13,599 bases of DNA from Candidatus Saccharimonadota bacterium (GCA_018064165.1 JAGOZV010000010.1:1-13599); one strand, 5' to 3'; shown: positions 1 to 6,388, counted from the stretch's first letter. The notes: a model not told the origin generated them from the letters alone. Made by a program: numbers and translations.

Positions 1-163
1 ATTGAGGGGGTATAGACTCGCTAGTCCATAGCCGTATTCGGCCGTTAACAGGCGCTGTGTGGCCTATCTAACAGGGGTTACGACTATTGACAGTATAAAC
101 ATTTTAATGTTCTGGTAAATACGTTCCTAAGACTAGCGTGTCTACCAATTCCACCACTCGCGC
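1..163 (-). tRNA. tRNA-Leu(UAG), interrupted in the anticodon loop; 3' end outside window
   Basis: On the minus strand, nt 163 down to 126 read as the 5' half of a leucine tRNA. It has a 7-nt acceptor strand GCGCGAG (163-157), then TG, a D-arm closed by GTG/CAC (154-152/140-138) with the typical AATTGGTAGA loop, G26, anticodon-stem strand CTAGT (136-132), and loop C-T-TAG-G with anticodon UAG at 129-127 followed by G37. The matching 3' stem strand ACTAG is not next. It appears 99 nt later at 25-21, where G26:C44 and C32:G38 would extend the pairing to 7 bp. The rest (long variable arm, T-arm, acceptor 3' strand) would lie beyond nt 1, so identity and completeness cannot be confirmed. If the second half is coincidental, this could instead be a truncated tRNA pseudogene. 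The tRNA-Leu 5' half itself is clear; the intron interpretation is an inference. Confidence 0.72.
27..125 (-). other. Putative ~99-nt intron in the tRNA-Leu(UAG) anticodon loop
   Basis: This segment separates the two 7-nt complementary halves of the anticodon arm. The junction is after G36 or G37; the two choices cannot be told apart because G flanks both ends. The ends of the insert pair with each other: CGTATT (123-118) with AATACG (38-33), 6 bp, so the insert can form an extended hairpin on top of the anticodon stem. Inside are AACAT/ATGTT, GCCG/CGGC and AGGC/GCCT short stems and a 7-nt direct repeat CCTGTTA. It is too short for an ordinary group I intron (usually about 200 nt or more), and I see no GGGAAA-type P/Q elements and no R/S pair in the right order. 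Splicing mechanism unknown. Confidence 0.5.
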
Positions 164-197
164 ATACATTATTATGTGCAACATAAATGTTACTTAA

Positions 198-209
198 GTA
201 ATTATAGCA
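198..209 (-). promoter_or_regulatory. Extended -10 promoter for tRNA-Leu (minus strand)
   Basis: The minus strand reads TGCTATAAT, with -10 TATAAT at 206-201 preceded by TG at the extended -10 position. Transcription would start near 194, about 30 nt upstream of the tRNA 5' end at 163. No good -35 box is visible. The 11-mer TGCTATAATTA recurs exactly in front of tig. Confidence 0.5.
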
Positions 210-220
210 TAAAATTTTAG

Positions 221-229
221 TGATATAAT
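221..229 (+). promoter_or_regulatory. Extended -10 promoter for the FMN reductase gene
   Basis: TGATATAAT: -10 hexamer TATAAT at 224-229 with TG at 221-222. The start site would be near 236, giving a leader of about 37 nt before the ATG at 273. There is no recognisable -35 hexamer; 17 bp upstream sits the -10 box of the opposing tRNA promoter. Confidence 0.5.
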
Positions 230-272
230 AAATAATGTAATAAAAATTCTAAATTATTCTTTAAGGAGGGCT

Positions 273-824
273 ATGGCTAATATATTAGTAGTAACTGGCA
301 GTGCGCGTCCAAATAGTGTAAATAGTAAGGTTGTGCCAGAAGTGGTGAATATTATAAATAGCAAAAATCATAATGCGGTTGTGGCAAATTTGGCTGAATT
401 AGAGTTGCCGTATTTAAACAGCGAGTTTCCGCCTTCACACCCTAATTTTAAAATTTCTAACGATAACGTAAAGCGTTGGACTGAAATGGTAGAGTCTAGC
501 GATGCTGTGATTTTGGTCATGCCAGAATATAATCATACAATGTCGCCAATTCAGCTTAATGCAGTAGATTGGATTGGTAAGCAGTGGGAAGAAAAACCGG
601 TTGGTTTTGTTAGTTATGGATGGTCTTCTGGCGGAAAAATGGCTACTGCTACGGCAAAAGAGGCATTTAGTACTACGCTTAAAGCGAAGCCTTTAACGAA
701 TGAAGTTAACTTATTTTTTAGTAAAGATATTAGTCCAGATGGCGAATTGTTAAATGTAGAAGACACAAAAAATGCCATTGGTAATTTAGTTGATGAAATT
801 CATAACCACTATGTGGTATCATAG
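273..824 (+). CDS. NADPH-dependent FMN reductase-like flavoprotein
   Basis: This 183-residue protein matches the NADPH-dependent FMN reductase family (flavodoxin-like fold; relatives include YieF/ChrR and azoreductase-type quinone reductases). Such proteins bind FMN and pass hydride from NAD(P)H to flavin, quinones or other acceptors in the cytoplasm. Visible motifs are the N-terminal phosphate-binding loop GSARPNS (residues 9-15) after a hydrophobic beta strand, PEYNHTM (84-90, the family's PEYN-x-S/T loop), the LNAVDW helix (95-100), and SYGWSSGGKMA (114-124) beneath the flavin. Length is typical. The ATG at 273 follows TTAAGGAGG with only a 3-nt gap, closer than usual. It contains no cysteine. 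The next gene, 33 nt downstream, is another flavoprotein, so a shared redox role is plausible but unproven. The true electron acceptor cannot be read from sequence. Confidence 0.88.
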   Translation: MANILVVTGSARPNSVNSKVVPEVVNIINSKNHNAVVANLAELELPYLNSEFPPSHPNFKISNDNVKRWTEMVESSDAVILVMPEYNHTMSPIQLNAVDWIGKQWEEKPVGFVSYGWSSGGKMATATAKEAFSTTLKAKPLTNEVNLFFSKDISPDGELLNVEDTKNAIGNLVDEIHNHYVVS

Positions 825-857
825 ATATATATAATGAAGACAATAGGGGTTTAAATT

Positions 858-2453
858 GTGAGCAAGATTTCGGATTATTTGAACGAACATTTGCTAGGCG
901 AAGTATCGGCCAGCGAAAATATAAAAAGAAACTTTTCTCAAGACGAAAGTATTCTTCAAATTGCACCAGAAATGGTGGTTTTCCCAAAAGTTACTAACGA
1001 TGTCCGTAAGGTTGCTCGATTTGCGTGGCAGTTGGCCGAAAAAAACCGCAAGGCTTCATTAACCGCAAGGGGCGAAGGCTACGGTGTTAGTGGCGCTGCA
1101 ATTGGCAAAGGTATTGTTGTTGACGTTTCTACATATTTGAATAAGGTTCTGTATATTTCTCCAAAAGGGAAAGATCGTTTTGTTCATGTTCAGGCTGGTG
1201 CATCTATGAATGCGCTAGAATCTACTCTTGCTTCCCATGGGCTAACTTTGCACTCTCATCCAGACAATCGCAGTACAGTGGGTGGCGCTATTGCCGACAA
1301 TGGCCCGTCGCCATACGATGGCCGTTATGGATATATTGGCGATCGAGTTAAAAAAGTTGAAGTGGTTCTTGCAAGTGGCGATATTATTGAAACGGGCCGA
1401 TTGTCGAAACGCGAAACAAGCCAAAAAAAGGCTTTGCCAACTTTAGAGGGCGAAATTTATCGTGGGCTAGACCAAATTATAGATGATAATCAGGATTTAA
1501 TTAATGGCTTACCCGATATTCAAATGGCTGGATATAACGGCATTAAATATGTACGGGCTAAAGATGGATCAATGGATTTAACTCCATTATTGGTTTCTAG
1601 CCAGGGCACACTAGGTATTATTACAGAGGCCGTTTTAGATGTTGATTTTATTACGATTGAAGACGCTGTTGCTGTAATGGCATTTCCAACTAAAGAAGCG
1701 GCATACGATGCTTTAGAGGCTATTTACCAATTTGCACCAGCCAGATTAGAATACTTAGACGGAGATTTATTTAAAACTGCTAAACTGCAAGGCAAAGATT
1801 ACGGTTTATTTGACATTCAAAATACCGAGGCAGTTGTTTATGCTTCTTTCGACGATTCTAGCGAACGTAGTAAGCAGAAAAAATTAAAGAAGTTAATGAA
1901 AATGATGGAAAAGCATTTTGCAGAAGTAACGCTTTCTACAAGTATTGATCATACGCTGGATACTTTACGAGCAATTGCGGATATTTGGTCTGTGTTAAGC
2001 CTTCCAACCGGAAAAACTGAAACCAATCCCGATTTGCTTAGTGGTTCTATATTGCCGGTTGAAGGTCGTGAAGAGTTTATAAAAGAGCTTCAAAATATTG
2101 GCAATAAGTTGTCAATTAATTTACCAATATCTGTAGATTGGTTGTCTGGCCGAGCTAATATTTTAACTTCTCTTAAACTATCCGTGGTGTCGGATCGTCA
2201 AAAAGCCTTCAAACTTATTAAAGAATACACCGAATTAATTTTATCGCAAGGTGGAATAATTAGGCCAGAAGGACGCTTGGGTGCGCCAGCGTATTATTCT
2301 CAACTAGATCAACAAACAATAGATTTGTATACTCAAATTAAAGCCGTCTTCGATCCTTTAAGTACAATGAACGACGGGGTAAAAGTTCCAACAGAAATTC
2401 GAAGTTTGGCGGCAATTGTTAATCCTCACTTTACTGGTAATCCTTATAGATAA
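858..2453 (+). CDS. FAD-linked oxidase / dehydrogenase, GlcD family
   Basis: This 531-residue protein is of the vanillyl-alcohol-oxidase/GlcD type: an N-terminal FAD-binding domain (about 35-265) and a C-terminal FAD-oxidase cap domain. The FAD segments are ARGEGYGVSGA (70-80), VQAGASMNALE (111-121), the HPDNRSTVGGAIADNGPSPYDGRYG block (134-158, where relatives have STIGG-x-IANN) and GTLGIITEA (250-258). FDPLSTMNDG near the C-terminus corresponds to the usual FDPxGxLNPGK ending, but the canonical Pro-Gly-Lys is lost. Family members oxidise 2-hydroxy acids (glycolate, D-lactate) or similar; the substrate here is unknown. There is no fused Fe-S (CxxC) domain, and no cysteine at all. The start is GTG at 858 with AGGGG at 845-849 as ribosome-binding site. 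A TATAAT at 830-835 might add an internal promoter, without a -35. It ends 2 nt before rsmD. Confidence 0.85.
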   Translation: MSKISDYLNEHLLGEVSASENIKRNFSQDESILQIAPEMVVFPKVTNDVRKVARFAWQLAEKNRKASLTARGEGYGVSGAAIGKGIVVDVSTYLNKVLYISPKGKDRFVHVQAGASMNALESTLASHGLTLHSHPDNRSTVGGAIADNGPSPYDGRYGYIGDRVKKVEVVLASGDIIETGRLSKRETSQKKALPTLEGEIYRGLDQIIDDNQDLINGLPDIQMAGYNGIKYVRAKDGSMDLTPLLVSSQGTLGIITEAVLDVDFITIEDAVAVMAFPTKEAAYDALEAIYQFAPARLEYLDGDLFKTAKLQGKDYGLFDIQNTEAVVYASFDDSSERSKQKKLKKLMKMMEKHFAEVTLSTSIDHTLDTLRAIADIWSVLSLPTGKTETNPDLLSGSILPVEGREEFIKELQNIGNKLSINLPISVDWLSGRANILTSLKLSVVSDRQKAFKLIKEYTELILSQGGIIRPEGRLGAPAYYSQLDQQTIDLYTQIKAVFDPLSTMNDGVKVPTEIRSLAAIVNPHFTGNPYR

Positions 2454-2455
2454 TA

Positions 2456-3001
2456 ATGAAAATTCGATTAATCAGTGGACAATTTGGCGGTCGTACATTA
2501 GACACACCGTCTGGCAATAAAACACACCCAGCTGGTGAGCGAGTAAGAGGTGCTATGTTTAATTCTTTGGGCGATTTGCCAAGAAATGCCGAGGTTTTGG
2601 ATGCTTTTGCGGGGAGTGGTTCTTTAGGATTAGAGGCGTTGAGTCGTGGGGCAAAGCACGCAACCTTTATTGAAAAAGATCGAATTGCCAATAAGGTCAT
2701 CTCAGAAAATATAGAATCTTTGGGTGTGCAAACTGTCACAAAAAATATAAAAGCCGGTGTAGCTGGCTGGAGTGAAAATAATCCTGATAAAAAATTTGAT
2801 TTAATTTTTGTAGATCCACCTTATCACGATATGCAGTTTTCCACAGTTTCACGATTATTTTACCATTTAAAAAAGAACGGGGTTATGGTATTATCACATA
2901 TAGGTAGTAGTGAGGTGCTAAAACCTGAAAGCAACATTGTTGTGGTGGACAATCGTAGTTACGGAAATGCGCATCTCACTTACTACCGCAAGGTAAATTA
3001 A
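2456..3001 (+). CDS. rsmD: 16S rRNA (guanine966-N2)-methyltransferase RsmD
   Basis: RsmD methylates N2 of G966 in 16S rRNA with S-adenosylmethionine during small-subunit assembly. The 181-residue length is normal. The N-terminus has the family start MKIRLISGQFGGR and HPAGERVRGAMFN (24-36), corresponding to RPTTDRVRETLFN in E. coli. Note RET replaced by RGA, so the conserved Glu after RVR is absent. The SAM-binding motif I is DAFAGSGSLGLEA (49-61), motif II the acidic IEKD (72-75), and the catalytic motif is DPPY (120-123; N/DPPY/F in the family). The ATG at 2456 lies 2 nt after the preceding stop with no Shine-Dalgarno sequence, so translation is probably coupled to the upstream gene. It is followed by an intrinsic terminator. 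Confidence 0.92.
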   Translation: MKIRLISGQFGGRTLDTPSGNKTHPAGERVRGAMFNSLGDLPRNAEVLDAFAGSGSLGLEALSRGAKHATFIEKDRIANKVISENIESLGVQTVTKNIKAGVAGWSENNPDKKFDLIFVDPPYHDMQFSTVSRLFYHLKKNGVMVLSHIGSSEVLKPESNIVVVDNRSYGNAHLTYYRKVN

Positions 3002-3010
3002 GTAAATTCG

Positions 3011-3031
3011 CTCGGTTTAAGCCGAGTTTTT
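3011..3031 (+). terminator. Intrinsic terminator after rsmD
   Basis: Hairpin CTCGG (3011-3015) / CCGAG (3022-3026), extendable by a T-G wobble, with TTAA loop (3017-3020), followed immediately by five T residues (3027-3031). It lies 9 nt after the rsmD stop. The stem is short, so termination may be partial. Its T-tract runs directly into the hisS -10 element. Confidence 0.65.
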
Positions 3032-3032
3032 G

Positions 3033-3047
3033 TGTATAATCAAGATA
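3033..3047 (+). promoter_or_regulatory. hisS promoter, predicted leaderless start
   Basis: TATAAT at 3035-3040, preceded by TGTG, ends 6 nt before the ATG at 3047. With normal spacing (start about 7 nt after the -10) transcription begins at or within a base or so of the A of ATG, giving a leaderless mRNA. There is no Shine-Dalgarno sequence and no -35; the position of a -35 is occupied by the rsmD terminator stem. Confidence 0.5.
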
Positions 3048-4309
3048 TGACATTATCTAAAGATCCTTATAAAGGCACGCGAGATTATTTTCCTGAAGAT
3101 AAGGCCTTGCAAAATTATATATTTAATAAATGGCGCGAAATTGCGCAAAGTTTTGGTTTTCAAGAATACGGTTCACCTCTTTTAGAGCCGCTAGACTTGT
3201 ATCGAGAAAAAAGTGGCACCGAACTTGCGAGCGATCAAGCTTATAGTTTTGAGGATAAAGGTGGTCGCGAAGTGTCTATTCGGCCAGAAGCTACACCTAG
3301 TGTAAGTCGAATGGTCTCTATGCGTCGACAAGAATTGCCATATCCGGCACGGTTATTCAGTATCGCAAATTATATGCGCTACGAGCGCCCACAAAAAGGT
3401 CGCGAGCGCGAATTTTGGCAGTTGAACATTGATACTTTTGGTGCTGAAGGTGTTTCAAGCGATGCCGAAACGATTATGCTAGCAGAAAAACTTCTTACAG
3501 GGCTAGGAGCAACAAAAAATGATTTTACAATTTTAATAAGTAACAGAAAACTCTTAAATGACGCATTGAAAAATTTTGTTGAGCTTGCAGAAAATCAAAT
3601 TAAGCCAATTTCTAAATTAATTGATAACAAAAATAAAATTTCTGAAGAAAATTTTAGGCAGGGCGTTAAAGAAATTATTCCATTTAAGGAAAGTCAAGAA
3701 AAATTATTTGAATTAATAAATACGAACAACTTGCAAGAATTAAAAAATCTTATTGGTGAAACTGAAGCTATTTCACAAACCGAAGAATTATTAAACGCTT
3801 TAACTGAACTTGGCGTGCAAACGGCAAAGTTTGACATTTCTTTGGTGAGAGGGCTGGATTATTATACCGGAATGGTTTTTGAGGTTATAGACAACAATCC
3901 AGAAAACAATCGCTCTATATTTGGCGGTGGCCGTTACGACGGTTTGGTAGAGATGTTTGGCGTAGAGCCTATAAGCGCGGTTGGGTTTGCGCCTGGCTAC
4001 ACAACCACCGAGCTATTTTTAAAAACACACAATTTGTTACCAAAAATTTCCTCCGCGGTAGATGTTTATGTAGCAACAATCGACGATCAATTTATTGCCA
4101 GCCATAAACTTGCCGAATTTCTACGAGCGAAAAATTACAAGGTAGACGTAGACGCATCTTCTAAAAAATTAGACAAGAAAATTAAACTTGCCAACAAAAA
4201 GCAAGCTAAATATTTAGTTGTTGTGGGTAACAAAGAAGCCGAAACGAGCGAATTTAGTTTAAAAAATTTAGCAACTGGCGAGCAAGAAGACATAGCTAGT
4301 TTTAAGTAG
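3047..4309 (+). CDS. hisS: Histidyl-tRNA synthetase
   Basis: HisRS charges tRNA-His with histidine using ATP; it is a class IIa dimeric cytoplasmic enzyme. Numbering from ATG 3047 gives 420 residues, normal for bacteria. Landmarks are KGTRDYFPED (9-18, family N-terminus), RPEATPS (79-85), the class II motif 2 around RYERPQKGREREF (112-124), the histidine-binding motif LVRGLDYYTG (266-275), motif 3 GGGRYDGL (293-300) with AVGFAPG (311-317), and a C-terminal anticodon-binding (HGTP) domain from about 335. The reading frame also opens at a GTG at 3032, which would add five residues. I prefer 3047 because 3032 overlaps the terminator/-10 region and neither start has a ribosome-binding site. The central insertion domain (about 155-245) is Lys/Asn/Glu-rich. 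No cysteine is present. The gene lies between two likely promoters and may be its own transcription unit. Confidence 0.95.
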   Translation: MTLSKDPYKGTRDYFPEDKALQNYIFNKWREIAQSFGFQEYGSPLLEPLDLYREKSGTELASDQAYSFEDKGGREVSIRPEATPSVSRMVSMRRQELPYPARLFSIANYMRYERPQKGREREFWQLNIDTFGAEGVSSDAETIMLAEKLLTGLGATKNDFTILISNRKLLNDALKNFVELAENQIKPISKLIDNKNKISEENFRQGVKEIIPFKESQEKLFELINTNNLQELKNLIGETEAISQTEELLNALTELGVQTAKFDISLVRGLDYYTGMVFEVIDNNPENNRSIFGGGRYDGLVEMFGVEPISAVGFAPGYTTTELFLKTHNLLPKISSAVDVYVATIDDQFIASHKLAEFLRAKNYKVDVDASSKKLDKKIKLANKKQAKYLVVVGNKEAETSEFSLKNLATGEQEDIASFK

Positions 4310-4319
4310 GTCTATAATT

Positions 4320-4335
4320 TGCTATAATTAATATA
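4320..4335 (+). promoter_or_regulatory. tig promoter with near-leaderless start
   Basis: TGCTATAAT (4320-4328) is an ideal extended -10 element. The predicted start near 4335 leaves only about 3 nt before the ATG at 4338. A second TATAAT lies at 4313-4318. No Shine-Dalgarno sequence precedes the ATG; the intervening bases are TAATATAGT. The 11-mer TGCTATAATTA is identical to the tRNA-Leu promoter on the other strand at the window start. Confidence 0.5.
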
Positions 4336-4337
4336 GT

Positions 4338-5630
4338 ATGAAGACATCTGTAAAAAACATTAGTGACACGCGTGTTGAAGTTACAATCACGTTAAACGAA
4401 AAAGAGCTTGCTACTGCTGAAAAAGTAGCTATTACTAAATTAGCTAAAGAAATGAGTGTTAAGGGTTTCAGAAAAGGCAAGGTGCCATTTGACGTTGCAC
4501 TTAAAAATGCCGATCCCGTTAAGCTCCAAGACGAAATTTTAAATAATTCTATATCAAAAGCTGTAGCAGAAGTTTTTGTAAAAGATGATATTCAGGCACT
4601 AGAGCGTCCGCAGGTAGAAGTTAAAAAGTTTGTACCAGGCGAAATGCTAGAATTTACCGCCGAGTCAGACATTTTGCCTAAAGTTAAAATGGGCGATTAC
4701 AAAAAGCTGAAAACAACTATTAAGCCAGAAAAAGTTGTTCAAAAAGATATAGACGAAGTGCTTGAACGAATTAAAAAAGCTTTCACCGAGAAAAAGTCAG
4801 TTAAGCGAGCAGCTAAAAAAGCCGATACAGTTAATATCGATTTTACTGGTAAAAAAGATGGTGTTGCTTTCGATGGCGGTACCGCTGAAGGCTTCGACCT
4901 AGAGCTTGGCTCGGGTTCGTTTATTCCAGGTTTTGAAGAAGCTATTATTGGTCACAAAACTGGCGAAGAATTTGATGTAGATCTTTCTTTCCCTAAAGAT
5001 TATCATGCTAAAGATTTGGCGGGCGAAAAAGTTGTCTTTACGGTAAAAATTAATTCGGTTAACGAGGCTTCCGAGCCAGAGCTAAACGATGAAATTGCCA
5101 AAAAAGCTGGTCCGTTCAACAACTTAAACGAACTTAAGGCCGACATTACTGAACAAATTACCAAGCAAAAAGAGCAAGAAGCATCAGAAAAGCAAAAAGA
5201 CGATTTGGTTCAGCAATTGGTTGAGAAAAGTGAAATTCCTATGCCAGGCGTAATGATTGAAGATCAAAAACGCGCAATCGAGCAAGATTTTATTCAAAAT
5301 TTAGCTTATCAGGGCTTAACTTTAGATAGCTATTTAGAGGTTAATAAGTTCAAAGATAAAGACGAGTGGATGGTTAAGGAAGTTACTCCTGTCGCAGAAA
5401 AAAGAGTAAAAAGTGGATTAGTTCTAGCCGAACTAAGCAAAGAGTTTAAGGTAAAAGTAACGCCAGAAGAACTTACGAATCAAATTAACATGTTTAAAAT
5501 GCAATATCAAAATAATCCGCAAGTTACAGCACAGTTTGAGAATCCTGCAGTTATTCAAGATATTGAAAATCGTCTTGCGACAGAAAAAACTGTTAATCGT
5601 TTAATGGAAATCAATGCAAAAGCCAAATAA
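4338..5630 (+). CDS. tig: Trigger factor, ribosome-associated chaperone / prolyl isomerase
   Basis: Trigger factor docks at the ribosome exit tunnel, through uL23, and protects nascent chains. At 430 residues it has the standard three-domain length. The N-terminal ribosome-binding domain carries the signature GFRKGKVP (43-50; consensus GFRxGxxP). The FKBP-type PPIase domain spans about 160-245, with VNIDFTGKKDG, the FDLELGSGSFIPGFEEAIIGHKTGEEF core and the VVFTVKI strand. The remaining C-terminal part is charged and helical, forming the substrate cradle, and contains EQxxKQKEQEASEKQKDD-like helices. No cysteine is present. The end of the gene overlaps clpP by 17 bp, so the two are surely cotranscribed and probably translationally coupled. 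The common order tig-clpP-clpX is broken after clpP in this window. Confidence 0.95.
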   Translation: MKTSVKNISDTRVEVTITLNEKELATAEKVAITKLAKEMSVKGFRKGKVPFDVALKNADPVKLQDEILNNSISKAVAEVFVKDDIQALERPQVEVKKFVPGEMLEFTAESDILPKVKMGDYKKLKTTIKPEKVVQKDIDEVLERIKKAFTEKKSVKRAAKKADTVNIDFTGKKDGVAFDGGTAEGFDLELGSGSFIPGFEEAIIGHKTGEEFDVDLSFPKDYHAKDLAGEKVVFTVKINSVNEASEPELNDEIAKKAGPFNNLNELKADITEQITKQKEQEASEKQKDDLVQQLVEKSEIPMPGVMIEDQKRAIEQDFIQNLAYQGLTLDSYLEVNKFKDKDEWMVKEVTPVAEKRVKSGLVLAELSKEFKVKVTPEELTNQINMFKMQYQNNPQVTAQFENPAVIQDIENRLATEKTVNRLMEINAKAK

Positions 5631-6201
5631 TTATTTAGTACCAACTGTTATTGAAAGTTCACCTCAGGGCGAGCGTGCCTTTGATATTTATTCACGCTTA
5701 CTGAAAGAAAGAGTTATTTTCTTGGGAGACGAGGTTAACGAGCAAACGGCTAATTTAGTAGTGGCACAGCTCCTTCATTTGGCCTACGAAGATCCAAAGT
5801 CAGACATTAAGCTTTATATTAACAGTCCTGGCGGAAGTGTTTACGACGGTTTTGCAATTTACGATACTATTCAATACATAAAGCCCGACGTTCAAACAAT
5901 TGGCATTGGTCTTCAGGCAAGTATGGGGGCATTTCTTCTTTCTAGTGGAACAAAAGGAAAGCGCTTTGCGTTACAAAACAGCCGAATAATGATACACCAA
6001 CCATCTAGCGGCACCAAAGGCAAAATAACCGATCAAGAAATTATGTTAAACGAAGGTATTTACTTAAAGAAAGTTTTAAATAAAATTTTGGCAAAGAATA
6101 CTGGTCAAACCTTAGCAAAAATAGAAAAAGATGTTGATCGCGATTTTTGGATGAGTGCCACTGAGGCAAAAAAATACGGCATTATTGACGGTGTACTATA
6201 A
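5614..6201 (+). CDS. clpP: ATP-dependent Clp protease proteolytic subunit
   Basis: ClpP forms the tetradecameric serine-protease barrel that degrades substrates unfolded by ClpX or ClpA/C. The catalytic triad is visible: Ser103 in GLQASMGAF, His128 in RIMIHQP, and Asp177 in DRDFWMSATEA. The N-terminus (NYLVPTVIESSPQGERAFDIYSRLLKER) matches the family's start of the mature subunit, so little or no propeptide exists. The INSPGGSVYDGFAIYD segment (70-84) is the oxyanion-hole region. At 195 residues the length is typical. The ATG at 5614 lies inside the last codons of tig in another frame and has no clear Shine-Dalgarno sequence, suggesting coupling to tig. No unfoldase gene is adjacent; ClpX or ClpC must be encoded elsewhere. 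No cysteine is present. Confidence 0.96.
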   Translation: MQKPNNYLVPTVIESSPQGERAFDIYSRLLKERVIFLGDEVNEQTANLVVAQLLHLAYEDPKSDIKLYINSPGGSVYDGFAIYDTIQYIKPDVQTIGIGLQASMGAFLLSSGTKGKRFALQNSRIMIHQPSSGTKGKITDQEIMLNEGIYLKKVLNKILAKNTGQTLAKIEKDVDRDFWMSATEAKKYGIIDGVL

Positions 6202-6225
6202 AAAATATTATAGCTATTATATCTA

Positions 6226-6255
6226 TTGACATTATTTGCGTTATTGATATACAAT
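6226..6255 (+). promoter_or_regulatory. rpoBC promoter
   Basis: A perfect -35 TTGACA (6226-6231) and -10 TACAAT (6250-6255) with 18-bp spacing; TATACA at 6248-6253 is an alternative with 16 bp. This is the only place in the window with a consensus -35. Predicted start is near 6262, giving a leader of about 127 nt before rpoB. It lies 25 nt after the clpP stop, with no terminator between. Confidence 0.75.
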
Positions 6256-6261
6256 AACTAC

Positions 6262-6388
6262 TAAGAAGTAGTGGACTTTTGGTTTCTTTGTGTCGGAACG
6301 ATTTGGCAGACGTTCTGCACACCAAAAGCGGGAATCTTCGAGCCAAAGAATCCTATCAACTAACACAATTTAAAGGAGTAGTGTAATT
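6262..6388 (+). promoter_or_regulatory. Structured 5' leader RNA of rpoBC (candidate cis-regulator)
   Basis: The leader can form a long hairpin: CTTTTGGT (6276-6283) with ACCAAAAG (6321-6328), 8 bp; GTG (6290-6292) with CAC (6318-6320); CGGAACG (6294-6300) with CGTTCTG (6311-6317, one G-T pair); loop 6301-6310. The only large irregularity is a 6-nt one-sided bulge TTCTTT (6284-6289). That bulge is exactly complementary to AAAGAA at 6345-6350 downstream, so a pseudoknot is possible. The downstream strand can instead pair locally with GGAATCTT (6331-6338 with 6346-6353, one mismatch). There is no terminator U-tract, so any control is more likely at translation or RNA stability. It is not recognised as a known riboswitch; an autogenous or ribosomal-protein-type leader is possible. 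Shine-Dalgarno AAAGGAG ends at 6378. Confidence 0.5.

Noticed and set aside
1..125. Classical group I intron in the tRNA-Leu anticodon loop
   Set aside because: The interval between anticodon-stem halves is only about 99 nt. I find no GGGAAA-type P element, no Q, and the TAGTC/GACTA matches occur in the wrong order for P7. A larger intron extending past nt 1 cannot be fully excluded.
3032..3046. GTG at 3032 as the hisS start
   Set aside because: It adds five residues not typical of HisRS, has no Shine-Dalgarno, and lies inside the terminator/-10 region; the ATG at 3047 fits the promoter and family N-terminus better.
6202..6225. Terminator between clpP and rpoB
   Set aside because: Only AT-rich short palindromes such as ATAGCTAT, with no stable stem followed by a T-tract.
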